Assembly: GCA_950097225.1 (NCBI GenBank)
Contig: CATNCE010000008.1
Span: 1-52,818, forward strand
Source of the DNA: an uncultured Bacilli bacterium
Lineage (GTDB): Bacteria > Bacillota_I > Bacilli_A > RF39 > UBA660
Length of the DNA stretch: 52,818 nt
Direction of reading: 5' to 3'
Shown: positions 18,365-26,936 of the stretch, piece after piece
Numbering within the stretch: position 1 is the stretch's first letter
Layout of the letters: each line of letters opens with the position of its first letter
The notes under the pieces: model-generated
Told to the model about the DNA's origin: nothing
The model's input: only the letters and a program-made list of their open reading frames with translations
Database searches by the model: none
Translations under genes and position numbers: made by a program

Positions 18365-18610
18365 ATGATACATGACAAAAAAGATGAAAATTACGTTTAT
18401 TATTTAGTTGGTCAAAATATTAAAAAGCAGAGAAAGTTAAAAGATTATACTGTTACTAAGTTTGCTTTAGCTTGTAATTACAGTGAAGGCTTTATTATGA
18501 ATATTGAAAGTCCTAATTACAATCAGACATTTAGTTTAGGGACTATATGGAAGTTTGCTGAGGTTTTAGGTATCGATATTAGATTATTATTTGAACCATT
18601 AGATGATTAA
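18365..18610 (+). CDS. Small XRE-type helix-turn-helix protein
   Basis: AAAGGGGTG precedes ATG 18365. The 81-aa product is almost entirely one Cro/CI-type HTH: NIKKQRKLKDYTVTKFALAC, then YSEGFIMNIESP as the recognition region, and IWKFAEVLGIDIRLLF. It is probably a DNA-binding regulator. The upstream 160 bases contain spaced short motifs (ACTCACCG, AAGTGAGAA) that might be operator half-sites, but I cannot prove symmetry. The next gene follows 65 bases later with its own TATAAT-like box. Confidence 0.75.
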   Translation: MIHDKKDENYVYYLVGQNIKKQRKLKDYTVTKFALACNYSEGFIMNIESPNYNQTFSLGTIWKFAEVLGIDIRLLFEPLDD

Positions 18611-18675
18611 TGGTTTTTATATGTATATAAATGTCATAATATGTGTTATAATCTAGATATAAGGTAGTGGTTATT

Positions 18676-19152
18676 ATGCGTAAGGTATTTTCTTTTTTTA
18701 AGCGTCCTAGAAATATGTATTTTAGTATTGTCGTAATGTTTTCCCTTGTTATGGGATTAGTTTCCGTGTCTTTTTCATATTATGTACCAGATACTAGTGT
18801 TAGTGGAGTGGCAAAATTAAAAAGAGTAGATAATCGCATACAAGCTAATGAATTAAATGATGGTTATATTGTTGTTGGTCCACATGAGACTAAGAATGTT
18901 AGCCTTTATGTTATGAGTAATAATGATTTTAAGAGTCAATATAAGATTTTTTATAAAACAGATGGAAATGTTAAGGTCTTATCTGAGATGGAAGCTGGTG
19001 GAGTGATAGATGCTCATGGTGTTTTAGTTCATGAGTTGATGGTTGCTAATTTTGAAGATGTATCTACAGATGTCTATATTGGCATAGATAGTAGTTATTT
19101 AGATACAGAGATATTTTTATCAGGAGAAAAGGTAGAACTATTAGAAAACTAA
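18676..19152 (+). CDS. Secreted or anchored hypothetical protein
   Basis: ATG 18676 is chosen because AAGG lies 11 bases upstream; the GTG at 18667 is too close to it. A basic start (MRKVFSFFKRPR) and a strong hydrophobic segment (MYFSIVVMFSLVMGLVSVSF) indicate a signal peptide or anchor. The remaining ~125 residues are beta-rich (VSGVAKLKRVDNRIQ, ETKNVSLYVMSNNDF), suggesting a small immunoglobulin-like extracellular domain. No catalytic motif seen. Function unknown. Confidence 0.7.
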   Translation: MRKVFSFFKRPRNMYFSIVVMFSLVMGLVSVSFSYYVPDTSVSGVAKLKRVDNRIQANELNDGYIVVGPHETKNVSLYVMSNNDFKSQYKIFYKTDGNVKVLSEMEAGGVIDAHGVLVHELMVANFEDVSTDVYIGIDSSYLDTEIFLSGEKVELLEN

Positions 19153-19154
19153 AG

Positions 19155-19181
19155 GAATTACAAAATGTAATTCTTTTTTTG
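19155..19181 (+). terminator. Terminator after secreted hypothetical
   Basis: GAATTAC-aaaat-GTAATTC perfect 7-bp stem followed by seven Ts. Confidence 0.8.
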
Positions 19182-19337
19182 TAGTGATTCTTGAATATTT
19201 AAATACTAACTTAAAAATTAGTTTATTTGAAAGAACGAGAAGTTAGGAGAAATTTTGAAAAGAGGTAACTTCGCGCTAGAAGAGAGGCAAATCTCATTGT
19301 CTACTTTTAGTTTATCATTACAGAATAATCTAATTTT

Positions 19338-19366
19338 TTGACAATAATAATGTATGTTATTATGAA
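19338..19366 (+). promoter_or_regulatory. Promoter of candidate small RNA
   Basis: TTGACA (19338-19343), a 17-base spacer and TATGAA (19361-19366) lie in a region with no plus-strand ORF and point into the structured segment ending at 19484. Confidence 0.5.
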
Positions 19367-19371
19367 GATGT

Positions 19372-19484
19372 CAAGGAAACTTGCATAAAATAAAAAAGGG
19401 AACATTCAATTTTTGCAAGTTGAATGTCTACCCAATGAATTGTGAAGACATTTAATTCAATGAGGAATTAAGTGTCGTTTTTTT
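19372..19484 (+). ncRNA. Candidate ~110-nt structured small RNA with potential pseudoknot
   Basis: Downstream of a consensus promoter and ending in a terminator, this stretch has no ORF. AACTTGCA (19378-19385) can pair with TGCAAGTT (19414-19421), while ACATTCAA (19402-19409) can pair with TTGAATGT (19420-19427). The arms interleave, so they form an H-type pseudoknot or two alternative folds. The terminal hairpin (GACA.TTTAATTC / GAATTAAGTGTC) is followed by seven Ts. No plus-strand gene follows, so a trans-acting RNA is more likely than a riboswitch. Not assigned to a known family. Confidence 0.5.
19447..19484 (+). terminator. Terminator of candidate small RNA
   Basis: Long stem GACATTTAATTC/GAATTAAGTGTC with one bulge, then a T-run on the plus strand. 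On the minus strand no T-run follows, so it does not obviously serve the converging gene. Confidence 0.6.
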
Positions 19485-19492
19485 ATTTTAAA

Positions 19493-20407
19493 TTAAATAT
19501 TTTTAAAGTATAGTTTATCAGTTAATACGATTTGATGAGCTTCTTTAATCATCGATTCGACTAATCTATTTGTTTCAGTGTATTCGCTTTCTCTTATGTA
19601 GAATGTTTCAAGGTATTCCTCAATTTGTTTTGTGTATTCTGGATCGTGAAGTAATACGAGACGCGCTTTATTAGTTAGTAAAACACGATAGTAGAAATTT
19701 AAAAACTTTTTCATATCTGAGTTTTCGATATCTAGTAGGGTTTCTAAGTCGTCTTTAATGGAATCTGTAAAGGATGATTCACATATCTCTTTTACTGCTT
19801 CATAATTATAGCCTTCAATATGAGGAAATAAGGTATTTAGGCTTATGGCAGGTAAGGTATGACAGCCGTTATTTACAAAAGCTTTTTCTAAAAGAGAATT
19901 TGTATTTATAGAGACATATTTTAGGTATATTAAGTAGTCAAGGAGCTCTTTTGGTAAGTTTTTTTTCATTTCATAATCAATAAGAGTTACGACATTATGA
20001 GCAACGCGGCCAATTATTTCATAGGTTAGCATTAGTTCATGAGCTTGAGATAAATTATTTTGGCTTAAGAAATTGTGATGCTCTTTTAAAATGATATCCT
20101 CAAACATGATGTTTCTACGCAGTAAATCGAGATCGTCTTTATCCCCGTTAGCAATTTCATCTGCCTCGTCATCATCCAAATCAGTCGTAATTAAAATATC
20201 GTGATAATTGCTGATATTGATTCCTAATGCATCAATTTTTTCTCTTTCATATCTTAAGGCATTTGGTAGTAGAGCCACTATGTCCTGATATTCTTGGGTT
20301 ATGGTTCCTGCTTGTTCAATTTTTATTAATTTTAAGTACATTTTCTTTATTGATTCTGACATTTTTTTCCAGTCGTTTATTTTTTTAGTTAATTCAATAT
20401 TTCCCAT
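19493..20407 (-). CDS. Hypothetical alpha-helical cytoplasmic protein
   Basis: The 304-aa product has no signal peptide, membrane segment or known motif. It is acidic and predicted almost wholly helical, with long heptad-like stretches (LTKKINDWKKMSESIKKMYL; IEEYLETFYIRESEYTETN) and an acidic patch (TTDLDDDEADEIANGDKDD). AAGAGG lies six bases before ATG 20407. It is transcribed divergently from the glycosyltransferase at 20485. Function unknown. Confidence 0.7.
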   Translation of the reverse strand: MGNIELTKKINDWKKMSESIKKMYLKLIKIEQAGTITQEYQDIVALLPNALRYEREKIDALGINISNYHDILITTDLDDDEADEIANGDKDDLDLLRRNIMFEDIILKEHHNFLSQNNLSQAHELMLTYEIIGRVAHNVVTLIDYEMKKNLPKELLDYLIYLKYVSINTNSLLEKAFVNNGCHTLPAISLNTLFPHIEGYNYEAVKEICESSFTDSIKDDLETLLDIENSDMKKFLNFYYRVLLTNKARLVLLHDPEYTKQIEEYLETFYIRESEYTETNRLVESMIKEAHQIVLTDKLYFKNI

Positions 20408-20484
20408 AAAAAACCTCTTAAGTGATTATTCTAGCATATTTTTTTTTTTAATGGTATAATTGTTTTAGAAAAGTAGTGAGATTT

Positions 20485-21486
20485 ATGAAGTATATTTCAT
20501 TTGTTGTTCCCTGTTATAATTCAGAAGCATATATGGAAAAGTGTATTGATTCATTGTTAATTGGGAAAGATGATGTAGAAATTTTAATAATTGATGATGG
20601 TTCTACTGATAAAACTGGTAGTATGGCTGATAGTTATCAGAGTAAATATCCGGGAATTGTTAAGGCAATTCATCAGGAAAATGGCGGACATGGAGAAGGT
20701 ATAAATACAGGGCTTAAACACGCTTGTGGGAAATATTTTAAAGTTGTTGATAGTGATGATTGGGTAAATGAAGATGCTTATAAAGAACTATTAAAGCGCA
20801 TAAAAGAAATTGATGCTGATTTAATTATGATGAATTATGTATATACTTATACTGATGGAAGAGAAGATCAAGTAATAAATTTTTCAAACGTATTTCCGAG
20901 TGATAAAATGTGTACTTGGGATGATATGCGTAGGTGGAAAGTAACCCAGTATCCATCCCTTCACTCAATGATGTATAAAAAAAGTGTACTTGATAAAGCT
21001 GATATTAAGTTACCTAAACATATTTTTTATGAGGATAATCTGTTTATTTATTTGCCGCTTGTACATACAGAGTCTATTTATTATTTGAATGTGGATTTTT
21101 ATCGTTATTTTATAGGGCGACCTGATCAATCAGTTCAAGATGCACAGCTAATTAAACGTTCTTCTCATCAAGTAGAAGTTTCTTATACGGTTTGTAATAA
21201 GTATAAACTAGAGGATGTTGAAAATAGAAAACTTCGTAAACTTATGAAAAGAGAATGCGTATTTTTAATGACGATTGGTGTTGTGTTTTCGCGTCTTGCC
21301 TATACAGATGAGGGAGAGCGGCAATATAAGGATTTATGGAAGCGTGTTCGTGATGGGAATCCATCACTTTATAAGCGTATTAGGTATTTTAGTATGGCAA
21401 GTTTTGTTAGTTTTCCTGGATTATTTGGACGCTTTATTTCGCTTAAGGGTTATAAATTAGCACATAAGTTAGTTAAATTTAATTAA
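20485..21486 (+). CDS. Family 2 glycosyltransferase
   Basis: The start is placed at ATG 20485; the GTG nine bases earlier would leave no Shine-Dalgarno. The N-terminus is a textbook GT-A fold: ISFVVPCYNSEAYMEKCIDS, EILIIDDGSTDKTG, NGGHGEGINTGLKHA and the metal-binding VVDSDDWV (DxD). The C-terminal half (IFYEDNLFIYLPL, YFIGRPDQSVQ) fits the WcaA/EpsJ-type subfamily that transfers sugars to envelope polysaccharides. No membrane anchor is evident. The stop codon lies inside its own terminator hairpin. The acceptor is unknown. Confidence 0.85.
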   Translation: MKYISFVVPCYNSEAYMEKCIDSLLIGKDDVEILIIDDGSTDKTGSMADSYQSKYPGIVKAIHQENGGHGEGINTGLKHACGKYFKVVDSDDWVNEDAYKELLKRIKEIDADLIMMNYVYTYTDGREDQVINFSNVFPSDKMCTWDDMRRWKVTQYPSLHSMMYKKSVLDKADIKLPKHIFYEDNLFIYLPLVHTESIYYLNVDFYRYFIGRPDQSVQDAQLIKRSSHQVEVSYTVCNKYKLEDVENRKLRKLMKRECVFLMTIGVVFSRLAYTDEGERQYKDLWKRVRDGNPSLYKRIRYFSMASFVSFPGLFGRFISLKGYKLAHKLVKFN

Positions 21487-21508
21487 AGAGGGATAATCCT
21501 CTTTTTCT
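21485..21508 (+). terminator. Terminator overlapping glycosyltransferase stop
   Basis: AAAGAGG-gataat-CCTCTTT 7-bp stem followed by a T-rich run. A TATAAT at about 21524-21529 then serves the next gene. Confidence 0.7.
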
Positions 21509-21551
21509 TTGGTTAGAAAATGATATAATAGGAAAAAGAAGGGATAATTAT

Positions 21552-23777
21552 ATGAAGGAGTTATTAGTTCCAGTAGGTAATTGGGAATCACTCGAAATAG
21601 CTGTTAAGAGTGGGGCAGATGCAGTTTATTTGGCTGGTAAGAAATTTGGTGCTCGGGCTTTTGCCGATAATTTTACTGATACAAAAATGCAAGATGCTAT
21701 TAAGTATTGTCATTTGTATGGTGTAAAAATTTATGTGACAGTGAATACTTTAGTTTTTGAGTCGGAGTTAGAAGATGTAAAAAAGTATATTGGTTTTTTA
21801 CATATTAATGGGGTAGATGCTGTCATTGTTGCTGATGTTGGGCTAATAGCTTGGATTCATGATAAATATCCTAATTTGGAAATTCACGCTTCTACGCAAG
21901 TTCATAATACTAATCAAAAGGGAATAGATTATTTAACTTCGCTTGGTGTAAAAAGAGTTGTTTTTGCAAGAGAGATGTCATTAGGTGAAATAGAAGCGAT
22001 AAGTGGTGTTGAAAAAGAGGTATTTATCCACGGAGCTTTATGTGTGTGTTATTCTGGTCAATGTTTGTTTTCATCATTGATTATGGAACGAAGTGGAAAT
22101 CGAGGGGCTTGTGCACAACCTTGTAGATTACCTTATAAATTAAAAAAAGATGATCAGATATTAAAGTTAGATAGTGAGTATTTGTTATCGCCAAAAGAAC
22201 TTAATACAACTACATATTTTGATGAGATAATGCGCTCGGATGTTTATTCATTGAAGATTGAAGGACGTATGAAAAGTTCTTTCTATGTTGGATGTGTAAC
22301 TAGGTTGTATCGTACGTTAATTGATTCGTATTATCAAACAGGTAAGTGTGTAGTTGATAATGATATCTTGAATGATTTAAAAGTTATTTTTAATCGGGAA
22401 TATACGAAAGGATTTTTGTTTTCGGCATCGAATCATGAATTAATGAACACACATTCACCTAATCACTTAGGAGTGAATATTGGTAGAGTAGAATATGTCG
22501 ACAATAAGTATATTTATATTGCACTAAATCGTGACCTTGCACAAGGAGATGGAATTCGCTTTTTAAATAATGGCAATGGGATGATTATAAACTATCTTTA
22601 TGATAAGAAGGGGAATCTCATAAGCAAGGGATTAGAAAAGGAAGTTGTGTTGGTTGATAAAAAGTATGATGTAAGTGTAGGAGATATTGTAAATAAAACC
22701 TTGGATATAGCAGTTCGCGATAAATACCTTAATGTTATTGATAAAAAGATTCCTGTTTCCCTTAGGTTTTCTGCTCATGCTTCTTCTAAGATGGAATTAG
22801 TTTTATCAGATGGGGTGCGGGAAGTGATGATTTGCTATGGCAATGTTGAAGTAGCTCGTACGCAGAGTATTACAGAAGAGAGTATAACAAAACAGCTTAG
22901 TAAATTTGGCGGGACACCGTTTTCTTTAGAGAATATAGAGTTAGATTTAGATGATAATTTGTTTATTAGTATTAAAGATATTAATGAAATAAGAAGAAGG
23001 GCATTAGACTCTTTAAAAGAACAAAGAGAGAATCAAAAACGGGATGTCGTAGTGGGGGATGAAAATACAATTTACTATGGTAATGTTGATGAAAAACTAA
23101 ATGTTACTGTTTTGGTTCGAAGTCAGGAACAACTAGAAGCAGCAATTAACGCAAATGTTGCTCGCATTTATGTAACGGATAGATGTTTATATGAAAAGAA
23201 TAAACACCTTGATAATGTCTTATTTAGGACTTATCGGGTAGGTAATGATTATCGTGAGCGAGGTTTAATTACGGAGCTTGGAGCTATAAAAAATGGTGGA
23301 ATTGGTGATTATTTTTTAAATGTAACTAATCACCATACTATTAATGAATTAAGTAAATATGTCGATGTAGTTACTTTGTCGCCGGAATTAAGCGATGAGG
23401 AGATTGAAGTTATCATGAAGTATTATAAAGGACGTGCTAATTTAGAAGTTGTCGTTAGCAGTCATTTAGAACTCATGGTAATGAAGTACTGTCCATTAAA
23501 TCTTAATGTTAATAAGGATGCTGTTTGTCTAGCGTGTATGAAAAATAATAAGTACTATTTAGTGGATCGATTTGATAAAGAATATCCATTACTTATGGAG
23601 GCAAAAAAACATATTACGCATATTCTTAACTATAAGAGAACTTGGCGTAAGACTAGTATTGGATTATATAAAAAATGGGGAATTAACAATTATCGTATAG
23701 AGTTATTAGATGAAAATAAGGAACAAGCATTGCAAATAATTGAGGAAGTTAAAGAGCAGATAAGGGAGGAGATGTAA
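21552..23777 (+). CDS. Peptidase U32 / RlhA-type tRNA-rRNA hydroxylation protein
   Basis: The 741-aa protein opens with the U32 signature: MKELLVPVGNWESLEIAVKS, GADAVYLAGKKFGARAFA, IHASTQVHNTN and VFIHGALCVCYSGQC followed by RSGNRGACAQPCR. The cysteines are those expected to bind an iron-sulfur cluster. The middle (YTKGFLFSASNHELMN, HLGVNIGRVEYV) and the long C-terminal part match the two-domain, DUF3656-containing form. RlhA, a family member, hydroxylates C2501 of 23S rRNA, and TrhP hydroxylates tRNA uridine 34; length favours the RlhA side. The older name 'collagenase-like peptidase' is probably misleading. It is followed two bases later by a lipoprotein gene, so the two form an operon. Confidence 0.85.
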   Translation: MKELLVPVGNWESLEIAVKSGADAVYLAGKKFGARAFADNFTDTKMQDAIKYCHLYGVKIYVTVNTLVFESELEDVKKYIGFLHINGVDAVIVADVGLIAWIHDKYPNLEIHASTQVHNTNQKGIDYLTSLGVKRVVFAREMSLGEIEAISGVEKEVFIHGALCVCYSGQCLFSSLIMERSGNRGACAQPCRLPYKLKKDDQILKLDSEYLLSPKELNTTTYFDEIMRSDVYSLKIEGRMKSSFYVGCVTRLYRTLIDSYYQTGKCVVDNDILNDLKVIFNREYTKGFLFSASNHELMNTHSPNHLGVNIGRVEYVDNKYIYIALNRDLAQGDGIRFLNNGNGMIINYLYDKKGNLISKGLEKEVVLVDKKYDVSVGDIVNKTLDIAVRDKYLNVIDKKIPVSLRFSAHASSKMELVLSDGVREVMICYGNVEVARTQSITEESITKQLSKFGGTPFSLENIELDLDDNLFISIKDINEIRRRALDSLKEQRENQKRDVVVGDENTIYYGNVDEKLNVTVLVRSQEQLEAAINANVARIYVTDRCLYEKNKHLDNVLFRTYRVGNDYRERGLITELGAIKNGGIGDYFLNVTNHHTINELSKYVDVVTLSPELSDEEIEVIMKYYKGRANLEVVVSSHLELMVMKYCPLNLNVNKDAVCLACMKNNKYYLVDRFDKEYPLLMEAKKHITHILNYKRTWRKTSIGLYKKWGINNYRIELLDENKEQALQIIEEVKEQIREEM

Positions 23778-23779
23778 AT

Positions 23780-24280
23780 TTGAAAATAAAAATAGCTATA
23801 TTATTAGCTTTGGTAAGTTTTATATCAGGGTGTAAAGCTAATACAGGGGTAGATGTTCATCATTATGACACGATGATGTCTTGTAGCAAAAAGCAAACGG
23901 AGGAAGTAGATGGTACAAGTATTAATTCACTTAGCAATATCTATTATGATTATAATGCTGATGGGTACGTTACTAAGGCCATATATCAAAGTGTTGGAGA
24001 TATTCAAAATTATAATGATGTTATACTTGCTTCGCTTGATAATTTAATCGAGCTTTATAATGAAGTAGATGGTATTGTTGCTAGTAGATATATTTCTAGG
24101 GAAAAAGTAGTCTTTGAATTTATTTATGATTATGAAAATATTGATCAAGCTAAGTTTAACCTTAAACTAGGGGATATTATCGATGATGATTTTATTCTTA
24201 AAAGGGCTGATATGTTACCATTTTCAGTAGAAGAATTTGTTAGCAGTGAGCTTAGTGGATATGATTGCAAGAAAAGATAA
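23780..24280 (+). CDS. Small lipoprotein co-transcribed with the U32 gene
   Basis: It starts with TTG 23780, preceded by GGAGGAGAT that overlaps the end of the upstream gene. The signal peptide ends in lipobox FISGC with the lipidated Cys at residue 18. The ~148-aa mature part is acidic with repeated Tyr/Asp stretches and two short alpha/beta units (YVTKAIYQSVGDIQNYND; VVFEFIYDYENIDQ). It resembles DUF1307-like Firmicutes lipoproteins only loosely. A clear terminator follows. Confidence 0.75.
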   Translation: MKIKIAILLALVSFISGCKANTGVDVHHYDTMMSCSKKQTEEVDGTSINSLSNIYYDYNADGYVTKAIYQSVGDIQNYNDVILASLDNLIELYNEVDGIVASRYISREKVVFEFIYDYENIDQAKFNLKLGDIIDDDFILKRADMLPFSVEEFVSSELSGYDCKKR

Positions 24281-24286
24281 CATGTA

Positions 24287-24322
24287 AAAAGAGCTATTAT
24301 AGTAGCTCTTTTGTTTTTTTAT
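24287..24322 (+). terminator. Terminator of U32-lipoprotein operon
   Basis: AAAAGAGCTA-ttatag-TAGCTCTTTT 10-bp stem, then a T-rich run. Confidence 0.85.
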
Positions 24323-24474
24323 TTTAAGGTAAGTGTCTTTAAAAAGATTTTTTAGGGGGAAAGAAATGTTTTTTTTAGGTTCTTCTATTATTATTCCACT
24401 TTCCTTAAAATTTCTATCTCATTTGTATGAGATTAATCCTGTTTAAACTTTGACATTTAGTCACCTATAAAATT

Positions 24475-24764
24475 AAAATAAAAAATTGTTCATCTTACAT
24501 TTATTTAAGAAGATGCGAGTCGACTTAAATCTAGGACTTATATTCGCAAATATAAGTATGTAACTCTAGTCAATAATTAATTAACATCCTGCAAATTAAT
24601 TATTATAAATTGTTATTTGGTATCATTATACTAAGAAGTATAATATTAAATCTGACGAGTTGATAATTCTTAGTTGTTTAATCACACAGAATTAGCTCCA
24701 AACTAACATCATATGTGAACTATTCCAAACTTCACATATAAATGCTTCAATTCTTCTTCGTCTA
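24475..24764 (-). ncRNA. Candidate ~290-nt hairpin-rich RNA in a 574-base gap without ORFs
   Basis: Between the operon terminator (24322) and the ABC permease stop (24855) there is no gene but many perfect hairpins: ACTTATAT/ATATAAGT, ATTATACT/AGTATAAT, ATATGTGAA/TTCACATAT and AATTAA/TTAATT. On the minus strand a TATACT (24770-24775) with an ATGACT -35 at 17 bases precedes them. The segment closes with a CATCTT/AAGATG hairpin (24491-24515) and a T-rich tail. The strand is favoured, not proven; a TATAGT/ACTATA hairpin with Ts at the other end could terminate a plus-strand RNA. I recognise no known RNA family. Confidence 0.4.
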
Positions 24765-24854
24765 TAGTGAGTATACTATAAGTTTTTGTTAAAGTCATAA
24801 ATTTTTAACAATTATTTTGAAGTAGACAATAGATTTTACAATGTTAATAACTTT

Positions 24855-25514
24855 TTAAAAATCACGATGACGATAGAATAATATTGATAGTATGTAGGAT
24901 ATTATTGATGATACTATGACTGCACAACCAAGGACTATTACGCCGCGATCTTGGATGAAATTAATTATTTTTATTAAGTTAAAATATTTATTATCAAAGA
25001 CATTGATGTATACACTTAAAATGGAGCCAATACCTAATAGAAGCATAACAATACTTAGCATTACTAAGCGCGATTTTTCGCAGCCAACTTTATATATTAC
25101 GGGATAAAATATAGCGTTAACTATGATAGATGCACTTTCCATCATGAGCAAGTATTTTAGCATATCAGTGTTTAAGCCACGAGAGTTAGGTCTAATGATA
25201 AAGTATATTAGATAATATATTACTAAACCTATAAAGAATGCTAAGGCAACCATAATGAATGTGTATAAGTAACGAGAAGTGACTATTTTTTTTCTAGAAA
25301 TAGGAAGAGATAGTGTATAACTTTCCGTGTTATAAAATTCATCAGTTTGGAAAGTATTAATTGTACTAGTTAGTAGTAGGAGAGGGAGGGAACATATTGC
25401 CAAAAGGAAATTCCCTAGCGAAATGCTTATTAGGAAAGACCCAATGAATATGACAATGAGATTCTTCCATGTATTTTTTAAATATAGAAAATCTTTAATA
25501 ATTAAACCGCGCAT
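24855..25514 (-). CDS. ABC-2 type transporter permease subunit
   Basis: The 219-aa protein has six predicted membrane segments and starts MRGLIIKDFLYLKN, a typical ABC-2 permease opening. YNTESYTLSLPISRKKIVTSRYL is the conserved cytoplasmic motif of the ABC2_membrane_5-type subfamily. AAGGGGGA precedes the ATG, which overlaps the end of the ATPase gene by 13 bases, so translation is coupled. It should form the membrane part of an exporter with the ATPase; the substrate (antimicrobial peptide, lipid or other) is unknown. Confidence 0.85.
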   Translation of the reverse strand: MRGLIIKDFLYLKNTWKNLIVIFIGSFLISISLGNFLLAICSLPLLLLTSTINTFQTDEFYNTESYTLSLPISRKKIVTSRYLYTFIMVALAFFIGLVIYYLIYFIIRPNSRGLNTDMLKYLLMMESASIIVNAIFYPVIYKVGCEKSRLVMLSIVMLLLGIGSILSVYINVFDNKYFNLIKIINFIQDRGVIVLGCAVIVSSIISYILSILFYRHRDF

Positions 25515-26350
25515 GATGTCCCCCTTATATATAAAAGCATAATATCATCAAGAGTAGTTAAGTTGTGAATATAGGCTTGATATTCTTCTTTCATGTGTTT
25601 TTTGTTTATTAGTACTTGATAATCAAGACGATTCTTTTTTAGACGAATAATTTCCTCTTTGTTAAAGTTTTGATATTCTTCTTCAGTTAATTCTAGGACA
25701 ATGAATGACTCTTTTATTTCGTTTAAAGGAGCATCAAAGATGAGTTTGCCGTTAGAAATAAAGATAATTTCATCAGCTATGTGTTCAAGATCACTCGTAA
25801 TATGAGTTGATAAAAGAATTGAACATTCTTCATTTTCAACAAATTCACTGAACATATCTAGTATTTCACTGCGCATAACTGGGTCTAAACCGGATGTTGG
25901 TTCATCTAAAATTAGGACCTTAGGATGGCGTGAGATAGCGGCAGCAATTTCTACTTTCTTTTTCATACCAGTAGATAATTTTCTTATTTCCTTATTTTTG
26001 GGTATTTTAAAAGACTTAATATATTTAAAAAAGAGACGGGAATCCCATTTTTTAAATATATTTTTCATTATTAGATTTAGATCCATAATGTTAAATGATT
26101 CGTTGATGAAAGAATCATCGAAGATGATGCCAATGTCCTCTTTTAGAGAGTCTTGATATTCTTGATCAAATAATTTTACGTTCCCAGAATCTTTGTGCAT
26201 TACATTTAAAATGCATTTAATTAATGTAGTTTTACCAGCGCCATTTTCGCCGATAAGACCTACTATTTTGCCTTTGGGGATATTAATAGAAATATCTTGT
26301 AGGGCAAAATCAGTAAATTTTTTGTTTAAGTTAGTTATTTCAATATTCAT
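25502..26350 (-). CDS. ABC transporter ATP-binding subunit
   Basis: All nucleotide-binding motifs are present: Walker A GENGAGKTT, Q-loop region IGIIFDDSF, signature LSTGMKKKVEI, Walker B VLILDEPTSGLDP and the H-loop LLSTHITSDL. At 282 aa it fits the BcrA/CcmA-like group paired with ABC-2 permeases. AAGGAAC precedes ATG 26350. First gene of a two-gene operon with the permease. No GntR-type regulator is adjacent, unlike many such pairs. The last ~70 residues are a regulatory extension (ELTEEEYQNFNKEEIIRL...). Confidence 0.9.
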   Translation of the reverse strand: MNIEITNLNKKFTDFALQDISINIPKGKIVGLIGENGAGKTTLIKCILNVMHKDSGNVKLFDQEYQDSLKEDIGIIFDDSFINESFNIMDLNLIMKNIFKKWDSRLFFKYIKSFKIPKNKEIRKLSTGMKKKVEIAAAISRHPKVLILDEPTSGLDPVMRSEILDMFSEFVENEECSILLSTHITSDLEHIADEIIFISNGKLIFDAPLNEIKESFIVLELTEEEYQNFNKEEIIRLKKNRLDYQVLINKKHMKEEYQAYIHNLTTLDDIMLLYIRGTSCAV

Positions 26351-26420
26351 TTTAATTGTTCCTTTCTATGTTGTATTTACAATATTATAACATATATATT
26401 ATAATTTTAATGGGATATTT

Positions 26421-26678
26421 ATGATACAGAGTTATTTTATAGTGATAAATGTAGTTGCATTAATTATGTATGGTATTGATAAATTAGCTGCTAAACTTGG
26501 AGTTAGAAGGATACCAGAGATTGTCTTACTTAATATTTCACTTTTGGGTGGGATGCTTGGGGCGATGTTGGGCATGGTTATTTTTAGACATAAAATTCGC
26601 AAGAGGGTATTTGTTTTAGGTAATATAGCATGTTTGTTGTTATATGGTTTTATTGTTTATATTTGGGAGAGTTTATGA
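26421..26678 (+). CDS. DUF1294 membrane protein
   Basis: The 85-aa, three-helix membrane protein matches DUF1294: MYGIDKLAAKLGVRRIPE, then LLNISLLGGMLGAMLGMVIFRHKIRK. GGGAT precedes the ATG. Its TGA stop overlaps the ATG of the next gene (ATGA), implying coupled translation. Function unknown throughout the family. Confidence 0.85.
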   Translation: MIQSYFIVINVVALIMYGIDKLAAKLGVRRIPEIVLLNISLLGGMLGAMLGMVIFRHKIRKRVFVLGNIACLLLYGFIVYIWESL

Positions 26679-26878
26679 AATTAGAAGATTTTTTAAATAA
26701 ATATATTATTATAGAAAAACGTGATGGGAAGAAAGTTAAAGGGATTTTAATGGATATAAGAAATCATGATGAAGGGGAGGAAAGTGCTGGATATACGACT
26801 TTAGTTTTGCGAATAGATGGTAAAAATTACAAAAATGTATACTTAATAGAGATAGATAGTATTGGTGAAGTAGAATAA
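26675..26878 (+). CDS. 67-aa hypothetical protein, translationally coupled
   Basis: The start ATG 26675 overlaps the previous stop and follows GGGAG; longer readings upstream overlap the DUF1294 gene and are not used. The product is small, soluble and beta-rich: MKLEDFLNKYIIIEKRDGKK, then GILMDIRNHDEG, YTTLVLRIDGKNYKNVYL. The pattern recalls an Sm/SH3-like barrel, but that is only an impression. Two-gene operon with DUF1294, closed by a terminator. Confidence 0.65.
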   Translation: MKLEDFLNKYIIIEKRDGKKVKGILMDIRNHDEGEESAGYTTLVLRIDGKNYKNVYLIEIDSIGEVE

Positions 26879-26895
26879 GTGTGATATAATTTATG

Positions 26896-26918
26896 TGCAG
26901 TGCCTACTGCATTTTTTT
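26896..26918 (+). terminator. Terminator after DUF1294 operon
   Basis: TGCAGT-gcct-ACTGCA 6-bp stem followed by seven Ts. A TATAAT (26885-26890) lies directly in front of the hairpin, so transcripts from it would meet the terminator at once before the next gene's AGGAGG. Confidence 0.75.
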
Positions 26919-26936
26919 GTATTAGGAGGCTTAGAA

